Shown here one piece after another: positions 54,182 to 64,000 of a stretch of DNA of 64,000 nt. Origin of the DNA: Physcomitrium patens (Eukaryota > Streptophyta > Bryopsida > Funariales > Funariaceae); assembly GCF_000002425.4 (NCBI RefSeq), contig NC_037261.1:8484701-8548700 (forward strand). Direction: 5' to 3'. The notes beneath the pieces were generated by a model. It was not told where the DNA came from, did not search any database, and worked only from the letters and a program-made list of their open reading frames with translations. A program made the translations under genes and the position numbers. Positions within the stretch are counted from its first letter, which is position 1, and every line of letters starts with the position of its first letter.

Positions 54182-56732
54182 TACATCAACATTCAAATTT
54201 GTTCAACATTGCACATCCATCAAATCACACTAAAGTCATTGGATAGAAACTCATCTTATAGTATATAGAAGTTCCTATTTCTTACTCACAAATATACACA
54301 TAATATACATTATGTATCAAAATGTTTGAGCCATCATGTATGAATACACCCTAAGCTCCCTTAGTGGACAAACAAAACCCTAGCCACTAAGGGATTGGTT
54401 CAAGGAATCCTGGATGATACTGGATGATCTTGGCTAGAGGTGGTGGTTCTAAAAATGGTACTATAGGTGGGACTCTCAATGAACCCCCCCCCCTCCCTTT
54501 TCCCAAGTAATGATGATATTGCTTGTGTGGTGGTGTGGGTGTGTGCTTTGTCCATTCCATTCCATACATCCTAAACAGTGGATGAATGAGGATATTGGAT
54601 GAGTTTTGGAAGGATCCATTCTCGCATTCAGGGGAAGAGGTGGAGTGTAGGAAAGTATCAGGGGGGGGAGGGCATTTTTTCAGTACATGCCAAACCTTTG
54701 TGCTGCTAAAAAGCATCCATCCCTACACACACACACAGAGCAAGAGAAGCAAGAGAGTAGCATGGGGGATTGTGCTGGTAGAGGATTTTGTTTTTTGTGT
54801 TTAGCACAATCTGAGTGAGTGACAGGGGTCCATTTTTGGAATGGGACCCACCCTCCCCCCTGCTGTAGCTGATTCCATGCAGAATCATCCCTGGCATTGG
54901 TGGGAGAATAGAATGGCTGCTGAGGGGGGAGGGGAGGAGGATGAACTAACCCAACCCCCGAGAAAACACATGCACTATGTGTGTGTGTGTGTGTGTGTTG
55001 GGTGGAAGGATCTGGGTGTGGATTCTGGAGAGCCTGGTCTTCCAAGGGCCTGCCTGGGCTCTTTTTATTCTTTTGTTTCTTTTGCAGATCAACGGCCTTC
55101 TCCCAGGACTATGATTCAATTCTCTTTAAATGAAAAACCATGTTTTTATTTTCTTTCGTGTACTTTGTTGAAATCGAGGAGTTGGGAAATTGAGGATATG
55201 GATGATTTTCATCCACCAGTGATGTGCTCTTGCGGACGAATGTAGTTCGCAAGATGACATGAAGGTGCTATTTCTGTGCCGCGGAATGGTTCCCACCAAT
55301 GGGAGCACGGCCAACATGTGACGAAGATGGAGGCGGGTGCCTAATTTCGTTGGTCCAGCCGGTGTTGTATTATTATCCTCCGCGATAGACCACCCCACGC
55401 CCGCGCAGTGACGACGCAGCGACGCGTTGTAGGCCTCGACGACGAATGGCGGCCTCCGTTTACAGCGACGCATTCGCCCTGTAAGCCGGACGTAGCTATC
55501 GCGAGGTAGGATTGAGCGAGACGATTCGCCACTTCCGATTCCGTCGTGCATTTGGGCCCACGATCTCGTTCTCATTCCCCTTATTGAAGCCTCGATTAGT
55601 AGAGTCAACGTGCTTGGTGGACTTAATACCTCCTCCACCAGCAACTTTTCTCAACTCTGCCTTTCACTTTATGTAGTTTGGCTTTTTACTATTTTTGCAA
55701 TAACTAATATCAGTCTCACATATATCGTTGTTGTTGTTATTTTTTTTTCATCATGGATCACTGCAACCCACATAACACAGTGACTACATTGGCTTGTCCA
55801 CAGTAGCTATTCTCATGCCCACCTAGAGCTTAAGTCAGGACAAAGTAAAGGAGGAGGCTCATTACCTTCTATTGTGGGCTTAGACAACATGGATCAGTCT
55901 GACCTTCATAGGCCAGCTTCCACACACAAAAATACCTTTGACTGGCTGTGTGTTGCCTTCACTTCTTTCTTGCTTTGTGTTGACTTAGAACTTGTTTGAA
56001 GAATGAGGGGGGTGGGGGGGGGATGATAAGTTCAAAGCTGGGTACCAGTATGTGGAATAATTCTGGCCTCCCTGTCTTTACAAAACATGGGCTACAGTTA
56101 CTGCTTTTGAAGGGAAACTAACTCATGCTGGATTACTATAGATTTTGTTTTTTTAGTGCTGTTTTCACCTATTGATCTATAGATTGACACCCAATTGTCA
56201 ACCATTCCAAAATGCATTAATCATACTAATCTAAGCATTTTCTGTCTCTACGTTTGTCTTGTCATTGTTGTTTTTATTGTAGTTGTTGTCCACCTTAGGG
56301 GTTATTAAAAGGGTGGGAGAGGAAGATGGGGCCAATGGGAAGAAGGGGGCTCCCAAGGAGGAAAGGAGAGGAATTAGGGCATGGAAGATGCTGAAGCCTG
56401 GGAAATTGCATGGGGCCCGCCCACCGCCTCACACATGGCAACTTACAAAGGACCCTCACATCACAGGAGACATTATGGCGGGCGTGCCATTGTGGAGGCC
56501 CTGTTCTGAGTGGAATGCGTCGTTCTGTCCAACCCGAAATACAAATGTATAGGGGCTTCGCTTTTGGAGCATTTCGTCAGCCTCACTCGCAAACTCACGT
56601 CGTCGCCCGGGCAGTAGTAGAAGAAGTTCGCCCGCCTAGAGGCTACTTTGGGTGCGTTCAGTTCTACGGACCTGCACCCTCTCGATATCACAATTCTACT
56701 GCTCTGCGCTTCAGGAATGGCACAGCCTCACC
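54182..56732. other. Host DNA with GC-richer stretch
   Basis: GC content and CG dinucleotides rise between about 55230 and 55620 and again after 56560. Only short or overlapping frames in both strands are seen, none with a recognised domain. It could be the promoter and 5-prime UTR of a downstream host gene. Confidence 0.35.
54978..54999. repeat. TG dinucleotide microsatellite
   Basis: About 11 TG units. Nearby are a C11-type run at 54486-54494 and a G-rich run at about 56007-56023. Confidence 0.85.
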
Positions 56733-57272
56733 ATGCGACTGCAGCAGGCGAGTCTCCCGCGTGCTGCGCTCGTGAATCAGCAGCTCCGGTGGAATTTTGC
56801 GGGAGCTTTGGGTGCAGTCTGGCCCGTTGGTTGGTCCAGTGTGCAGGAGCACGTCGGGGAGTTGATTTCGTTAAGTGAAGGAGGTTGGAGTGAAGGCAGG
56901 GGGAGTGGAGAGGGTTTGGAATGGTGGAATGCAGACGTGAGTAGTTGTGTGGCGAGTAAGTGTGGTGAAGAAGTTTGCAAGGGAGAGGGGAGCGATGGTT
57001 GTTGTTGGTGGTGTGGTGGTGTCGGATATGTTGGAGGTGTTGCTCGTTGCCAGAAATGGTTTAGTGTTGCTGTTCGAGTAATGCGGAAGCTGAAGGTCAT
57101 TCCAGTGCCTACGCGGATGAGGAATCGGGAGGAAGCGGATCGCTGGTGTGCGTTTGATATTGCTTCGATCGAGAATGGCTCGTGCTGGGCTGTAAAGGGG
57201 CGTGTTCCAACAGGACTCTTCTTTGGTGATTCCATTGAGGTACTGAGGCTCGCTTTTTATTGTTGTTACTAA
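56733..57272 (+). CDS. Possible host exon or ORF, unrecognised
   Basis: A 179-codon frame from an ATG in good context (CTCACCATGC). Composition is GC-rich and codon-like, with low-complexity Gly/Cys/Trp stretches in the middle and a basic segment (VIPVPTRMRNREEADRW) near the end. No family is recognised, and it may be the first exon of a spliced gene or chance. Downstream DNA becomes AT-rich at 57270. Confidence 0.25.
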   Translation: MRLQQASLPRAALVNQQLRWNFAGALGAVWPVGWSSVQEHVGELISLSEGGWSEGRGSGEGLEWWNADVSSCVASKCGEEVCKGEGSDGCCWWCGGVGYVGGVARCQKWFSVAVRVMRKLKVIPVPTRMRNREEADRWCAFDIASIENGSCWAVKGRVPTGLFFGDSIEVLRLAFYCCY

Positions 57273-59745
57273 GAATAATAACAATAATAACAATAGTAGT
57301 ACTTTGCTTTATTTATTTATTTACTATTTGTAATCCTTACTTCTTGAGCTTTTGAGGGTGTGTGCATGCGTAACACGGTGCCGTGTTCAGTTAAGATCGC
57401 TAGTGCATGGAGTTTGATGTGTTACTGCACTACGTCTAACCTGTCCTTGGGCGGAGGAATTGCAGTTAGAATATTGTGAGGTAAGCAGATTCCCTACAGT
57501 CGAGTGAAGTTTGTATCGCATCCTTAGCAGGACGGATTAGATTCCTAGTCAATGAAGCAATAGGTACGTCTACAGACGTTGCATGTGTTTGCTGAATTGC
57601 CACTTTAATTTGAAAGAATTTGTGGGGGATGATTCCTCCAGTTAGCTGCTCTCGAAAATTCCACTTGATTGTGAGCCATCTCGTATGGTTGTTAGGGTGC
57701 ACATAAAGCATTCCTAGATCAAGATATGAAGAGTGCTTTCAAGAAAAACAGGTTCCGGATCCGGACCACCAGAACTTTTATTTCAAGTCTGCATAATACG
57801 ATGCACACATAGTCAGCATTAGAGTGAATATTAGATATTAATCACTCAACCAATTTACGTTTTCTTGGAATGGAGGGGGTGTGTAGCAGCTAATCTCTGT
57901 TCATACTAATTTTTAAAATCACGCTCAATCTTTTTTGTGTGATGATTCAGCACCTTTTTGGCAGTTGGGATATTAAGAATATTATTTGTGATTGTATTAA
58001 CTTAAGGACATTGCAAAGCTTACGTGCAGCAGTTTTTTGTTCCCTGCCTGCTTATTGCGAGTGGTGCTTTTTACACAAGCAGTTTTCCAGAGAATGCTTG
58101 AATGAGATGTAATGTAGCTCTTTAAATTCCTTTGGGTGTCATGATCGGGTGTAAAGTACTGTACTCAGCATATATGCCCTTAAGGTTTCACTTCAGGGTT
58201 GGTGGACTTCAATTTGACATGATCCCTACTGTCATTCTTTCGGCACAACCATTCTCATTTACGTTTTAACCTTGAGAATGGATTGTGCTGCTGTTTGGAG
58301 ATGTTACTCTCAGATGACATCGAAATGCCAATTTATCTATCTTAAGAGGTTATAGTACGATTGAACTGTAAGGGGTAGGGCTTACATTTCAGCTTAAAAC
58401 TGTGACGCAAGAAAAGTTGTTCACTAGAATGCCCTACATTTTAGTTACGTTACTAGAATTGGGACCTTGGACTCATTAGGCTGAGTCATTCAACCATGTG
58501 AATGGTCAAGGATGTTTTCAAGGAGATTACCAACGAGTCGCTTTTAAACATTGATTCAACGAGTTGTTTAATGAATCAATGTTTGAAGTGGTGTAGTTAA
58601 CAACGATACGGAAGTTGCATCAACCATGAGTGGCTACGCAATATCACAACTCGAGGTTATGACATATGTGCCGCAGGTGGACTTGAAATTTGTGTTGGGA
58701 GAGGGAAAGACACTAGAGTCAACCAACACTGATATTCATGATTCTGGTAATAACATGACGGACAACTATAGTTTGAGCTGCCAAAGTACAGATCTTGAGG
58801 TCCTGTCCTGCTCATATACAGTACACGTGGTTAGCACTTCAAGTCAGTAGCTTCTCTCAGTTTGGTTTTACTTTATTTATTTTTACTTCGATGGCTTGAT
58901 GTCTTCTAATGTCTTGGTTGACAGCTTATGCGTTAATTATAAGATAAAGCTCTTTTCCAAGCCTTACCACGTTAGATATCTGACACGTTGTCTGTTCTTC
59001 ACCATTCGCAGTAGGTGTCCCTTTGATACTCGATGGTGCGAAGCCGGGAAATAATGGCTCACCTGTGCCGGTATGTTGGTGTGTTTGCCTTCACTTATTG
59101 TTTCCTGACTGAACAAGCTGATCAAGCAGAATTTACTAAATTTATTTTGTTTCCTTAATCATTATTTACTTTTTAAAGATCTTACATACAAACACCCATA
59201 TTATTATGCATATGAATACATGAATATGTTTTATGCTCTAATGAGTGCCTCAAACAATCAGTCATTATTCCACGAAGAAGTTCTCTATGTTGTTGGGAGG
59301 TGTTGCAAAGTGCATTCATGGGTAATTATAATTTTTGGTCCTTAAGTTGCAACAATTAGCGCTCATAATCATATATTGGCAGTCTGAGGACAGGAAGCTG
59401 CGGGATTTACTCGACCGTTTTTATATTCATTTTAGAAGTATCAGTCAATATCCAGAATTGCAGCCATTTTCGTTGTATGGAATCTATGATAAAGTAGCTC
59501 GGGAGCTGTACCATTACTCGCGATTGTTAACATTTTTAGGCGGTTAGATCCTATGGATACTATAATTTCGTTGAGATCGAGCAGTTTCTAGAGGCTTTGT
59601 TCAGGTAGAAGCTACTGGTGTTTGAGGAAGTTACTGTAACCATTTTTAGCCGTCACCTTTCCAATTTTTCAAAAGAGTGAACGATCTCGCCAGCTTTCGG
59701 AGTACTTGTTAGGATTTTAAAACTTCCCTTTTGGTTTGCTATTAG
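57273..59745. other. Host DNA, no recognised gene
   Basis: Mixed composition. A possible exon at about 59382-59547 reads SEDRKLRDLLDRFYIHFRS after a CAG acceptor-like site and ends in a TAG. No family recognised. Confidence 0.25.
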
Positions 59746-60193
59746 ATTCAAGCTTTGATTTTCAGAGCACGCTTGGGGGCTCAATTGACTCCGACTGCAT
59801 TCTATGTATGCTGTCTAATACGTCTTGTTATAAGAGTCGAAGTGGTGTAAGGATACAATCCAAGTTTCCAATATCCAAGTCTTCGAAGAACATCAGTTCA
59901 TCTGCATTGTCAAGACTAAATTCGGAGAGAATGTTAATAGCATGTTTATTGATTTCTCTTCACTGTGCTTTGAAGGTTCTTGATGCTTCATCATTGAGAT
60001 TTATGGCAGAAGATAGTATAACATCCGACCGGGTGGAAGTGCTCCATCATGGGCAGTCCTCATTTCGAGGATCTAACGACACGTCAATGCGGTTCTTTGT
60101 GGGTTTTTCACATATTGTATGGAGACCGATCTGGACCTTGTGGCGCTTCTTTATACCCCAGTTGATGAAGTTTGTCGCTCCGCTTAAAATTGG
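59746..60193 (+). CDS. Possible host exon, unrecognised
   Basis: A frame of about 150 codons lies between a pyrimidine-rich acceptor (TTTGCTATTAG) and a consensus donor (TTGG followed by GTGAGT at 60194). The end is hydrophobic and aromatic (MRFFVGFSHIVWRPIWTLW). A later candidate exon at about 61291-61391 has acceptor GATGCAG and donor AGGTGTGT. I cannot name the gene. Confidence 0.25.
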
Positions 60194-62600
60194 GTGAGTA
60201 TCTCTTTCTAGTATCTTCTGGTATGTCCTTGATGGTGTATTTGATATGTGTGTTTGTTTCGGTTAAATTGTCTGAGGCTCTTGAAGATGACTAATTAGAT
60301 TTAAGTTGTAACCACTTCCCCGACTTGAACTCATATATTTTTCAGCTTTAAAGCGCTTTAGACCGACTGATGTTCACATCTGTAGATCAACGCGTAGTTT
60401 TTCATCCGAGACTCACGCTTTGTTTTTACATGTATGAATATTTAAAACTCAATCTTGTTATAGTTCATTCGGAAAGTCTGCCTCACAATTGCTCCGATGC
60501 CTGACTGCAGCATGTATCTTTGTGTCTAGGGGGCTAAACCAAAGCAGTACGTTGCGTTAGCTTCTCATTTTAATTTCTGGTGAACGGGTAATCATGCTAG
60601 CTCTTTGAAACATGTGAACATATCATAGCGGTTTATCACGAGTATATTATCTGATAGTCAACCTCCTGATTTTTCATATGTTTCTGACTAAACCTTGATC
60701 GACACGCTGTGTGTTTGAGCTACACCTGTGTGAATGCGTTAGGCATGATCTTCAAAATACGAGTGTTCAAAATTCTACACCTGGTGGGAACATAAAAAAA
60801 GTGTTTTCCGATGTGATTGACTAGACGGATACGGAGCTCTCAGCAATTCCCCCATGATCCTAGCATTTTCTCAATCCATAATTTAGTTAAATAGGTCTAG
60901 TATATGCTCTCCAAAGTGAGCACAGACGTCTTAGTATGGGATGGTGCTCTTTCAGACCATCCACTCTGCGTTATGTTATTATTTCAAACTGAGTCTTATT
61001 CGATTCTGTTCTTGATTGTCAATATAGTTCGAGGGTTTTGACTCGTTTGTCTCCTTTACGCATTGATTAACAACCAGTTAATCAATGTCTGCATCATATC
61101 AGGTGAAAAAGGCGTGTACGTCGTGGACTCCCGAAGAACAACCTGCAAGTTGCTGGTGAATTTCTGGCTTAAGTCTTACGCCTAACTGCCTCCACACTCG
61201 TATCTTAGCATTAGAAGCTACCAGGTTGGTAGTTTCGAGAACTGGAGGGTTCACCTTAGTAATGATGATTTTTACATTGTTTCGATGCAGTGCTCGCCAA
61301 GATAGGCTCCACGACTTGGGAAATCCTACTCACATCTTGGGAGGAGCTCAAGCTTGGGCCACAGTAGGAGTAGGTCTAAGTTTGAGAGGTGTGTGTTTGT
61401 GAGCTTTTTGTAGTTTTTAATTGGTCTGTGAAGAAATATTGTTAATATTAATATTCAACTAATTTTTTCCCCCAAAAATCCAGGAAGGTCAAAGATGTAG
61501 TGTTGTGATACCTCACTAGTCTGGCAAATATGCTGCATCTGAAGTGTAAAGATCACGGATGCCCTGCACTTTGCACCTTCACTTTTGAGTTTTATCTACT
61601 TTCTGTACCAGAACCACTGAATTTCTGAGGGCAATTTAATATCACATTCTCAAATGAAATGAAGTGCTCTGTAACACAATAAACATAAGTAATGGTCTTT
61701 CCTGACATTCTGTTCATGTCTCTTCCGCCTGCTGTGAAGCTTTTGGAGGTATCAATACTGTGTTTGATTTCCAATTGGCAAACTTCCTATTATCACAACT
61801 GTGGCGCATCAACAAAGTACACAGATGGTATCCACAAAGCATGACACCCAGATAATGTATACGTGTCAACTGGACTAATCGCATCCAATCTAACCAGCAC
61901 AAAAACATCAAGAGTTTGAGAATCTTCACTACTTTAGTAGCAAATCTTGTGCCAAGCATTGCTTTACACTTGTAGTAAAACTCAAACAAGTTTATATTAT
62001 GGGAATGGGATTCTATTACAAAGGCCAAGACACCTTAATCCCATCCAGAATGTTTCAATTTTAAGTAAAAATGTCTATGTCCATGAAGTAACACTCCAAA
62101 TTGGGGATAGGAACAAAACATTGCTTCGTCTTGTGTAAGATTCTAGTGGTATTACACCTTTCTTCTCTTACATTGCATTCCACACTATTGAAAGATTAAC
62201 AGTGTTTGAGGTTATTTATAAGTGGTTGGATAAAAACTAGACAATGATCACACAAACTTGTTTCTATCTTAGAGGTTCACAAATTCAAAATACTACATAT
62301 ACTTTATAATTTCCAATCTAAAACTATGAGTTTGTTAGTAGTAAAAGCTTTTGCTTCCAAGTCCTATATACTTAGTTTCTCACTTTAAACCACATATTTT
62401 GTGACAATCACTTTCCAAGTACCTTGACAATTCTTGTAATTGATTTTGGTCTTTATTACAAAATGGATCCAAACTAAGTAATTATCCTATGATAAAAGCT
62501 GCTACACTATCATATACCTCACTACTAAAAGGTCAACAAACAAGAAATACAATGACTATTAATCCATCTTTCAATTAAAATTCTTTAAGCACCATTTTTC
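60194..62600. other. Host DNA, no recognised gene apart from candidate exon at 61291-61391
   Basis: Several short frames in both strands, none supported by domains. Nothing else recognised. Confidence 0.3.
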
Positions 62601-62619
62601 TTTTGTTGTTTCAACATGT

Positions 62620-62800
62620 ATGTGAGGATAAATTTCCCCTTCACCTCAAATTACAAGATGGCCTCAATTAAGAGTTGCTTGTAATTGGTGGTAAGAAGTA
62701 GAAAGTAGCAATAAACAAGTGCATTCAAACAATTGTATACTATAAAACTAGTCATAGTCTGTTCACTGGATTTTTACCTAATAAAAAGTAAAATTAAAAA
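62620..62800 (-). repeat. LTR-like fragment, inverted relative of 590-802
   Basis: Shares CAAATTACAAGATG, AAGAGTTGCTTGTAATTGGTGGTA and the TATAAAACTAGT block with the reverse complement of the left fragment, at perhaps two thirds identity. The two probably belong to one LTR family with independent insertions in opposite directions. Confidence 0.5.
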
Positions 62801-64000
62801 GTAAAAAATATATTTTTAGATAGATAATTTTTTCTATCTTTCCAATGACATAAAAACCATATAATTTCAAGTTACTATGAATAAGTTATGATAGATTAAA
62901 GATAGAATGTAAATAATAGAAAAGTTTAGTGAATAATTTTTACCTCAAGGATAACTTGTTTAAGAAACCAGGACTTTGAACCTCACCAAGGCTCACAAGT
63001 AGTGTATATTGGTCTTTTAAATAGACCTTGAGGCCTTAGTCTTATCTTCCTACCTATACCCAAGGTGTTACAACCCATATGAAGATTGTGCACCTCTCTT
63101 CTTACAAGGACTATACTACTTGTTGGTCTTTCTATTTTTTAGTAGTAAAACTAGTTTTTTTGCATTTTTGACTTCACCATGGTTTTCAAAAATACTCAAT
63201 TAGCCTACAAACCTTGTGTAGGCTTCAAATCTTGTTTCATTTCTTCTTAGTTGCTCTCAAGGTGGTAAAACTCAATTTTACCAAGGTCTTAAAATTTTCT
63301 CTAAAATTCATAAAAAATCCTAAATAAATTCTAAATAAATTCTAAAAAATCCTATAATATTTTTGTAATACTAATATCCATAAATAATATATTTTTCTAT
63401 TTTTTTAATTTTTTATAGTAATAAAATCAATTTAAATCCACTAAAAATTCTATTTTCTACATACATAACTTAAAAGACATGAAGTTCTTTTTCATGCTTC
63501 TTTTAACTATCAACTAATCATTGATAGGATTTTTATAAGTAATACATGTAGATATGAGGCCAATATAGAAATTGGTCTCAATTACTAATTGTTGTTCTCG
63601 TTGTGTTCAAGCTTCAATATACCAAAGCAATTGAATTAATAGAGGTGGATTCGAACACGGAAAAAGATTGGTTATATGAATTGGGTCTGTTAGTGTCACA
63701 ATTGACTGTACTTTGGCTATCTAAAATAAATTATCAAACTACAAAATACCAAGGCTTACTACTTCCATCTTAATTCAATCCATAATCCATTCTACAACTA
63801 TCAATTCAAAAATACTTTCATATTCTTATCCATTCATCTCCCACTTACTCTCTTTGTGGTTTATATATATTCAATTACTAATCTCCAGCTTATCTATTGT
63901 ATTCAATTTCTCAATTCATCACACAAAATTCAATATCTCGGCTTACGACTCTCACAGTCTGGCACTCGAGATTAACTTTTCACTATTCAGAAACTATCCA
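62801..64000. other. AT-rich repeat-like sequence to the window end
   Basis: Probably the rest of an LTR element. No coding frame or second LTR can be recognised. A run from about 63290 to 63420 is almost pure A/T. Confidence 0.35.

Noticed and set aside
55126-55644. 172-codon minus-strand frame in GC-rich DNA, and overlapping frames to 57290
   Set aside because: Overlapping open frames in both strands with low complexity are expected from GC-rich sequence; none shows a domain or codon signal.
1-64000. CRISPR arrays, rRNA and tRNA genes
   Set aside because: No regularly spaced repeats, no rRNA-like blocks and no cloverleaf were recognised by eye. A tRNA scan would be the decisive check.

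Overview
This window reads as land-plant nuclear DNA carrying a long, decaying block of giant-virus (nucleocytoplasmic large DNA virus, NCLDV) genes. The host call rests on AT-rich intergenic DNA, TA microsatellites, degenerate Ty3/Gypsy elements including a chromodomain-bearing one, and a small COA3-like mitochondrial gene. A non-seed plant (moss, lycophyte or fern) is the most likely host, because NCLDV-derived loci are known from those lineages, but the species cannot be fixed from sequence alone.

Layout. About 1-800: a degenerate Ty3/Gypsy tail with LTR-like sequence. About 819-37797: viral block. In order it holds an orphan ORF, an archaeo-eukaryotic primase fragment, two AIG1-like GTPases, an orphan with weak resemblance to ssDNA-binding proteins, a D6/D11-type helicase split by a full-length 8.6 kb Ty3/Gypsy element (7874-16511), an mRNA capping enzyme, two orphans, the RPB1 C-terminal half, RPB2, the RPB1 N-terminal half, TFIIS, uracil-DNA glycosylase, an orphan, RPB5, an A7-type early transcription factor large subunit and DNA polymerase B. 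PolB is cut at 32303, where a near-identical inverted copy (32304-37797) of 17719-23212 begins. About 37798-47694: host DNA, AT-rich, with one small gene. 47695-54181: a decayed chromovirus with matching LTRs. 54182-64000: host DNA with a GC-richer stretch, possible exons and another LTR-like fragment near the end.

Function and state. The viral genes would form a nearly complete cytoplasmic-virus transcription system: polymerase subunits 1, 2 and 5, TFIIS, capping enzyme, VETF-like large subunit and D6-like helicase, together with replication and repair genes. RPB1 is encoded as two separate genes, as in archaea. Convergent viral genes are separated by A-run/T-run palindromes that overlap the stop codons and look like bidirectional terminators. 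Most long genes carry in-frame stops that fit C-to-T change, or frameshifts, so the block is a fossil. Direct comparison of the two inverted arms shows eight differences in 5494 bp, seven of them transitions.

Both the retrotransposon insertion and the inverted duplication look young, since the LTRs differ at about ten sites and the arms at about eight. Whether the inverted duplication is real or an assembly product needs spanning long reads.
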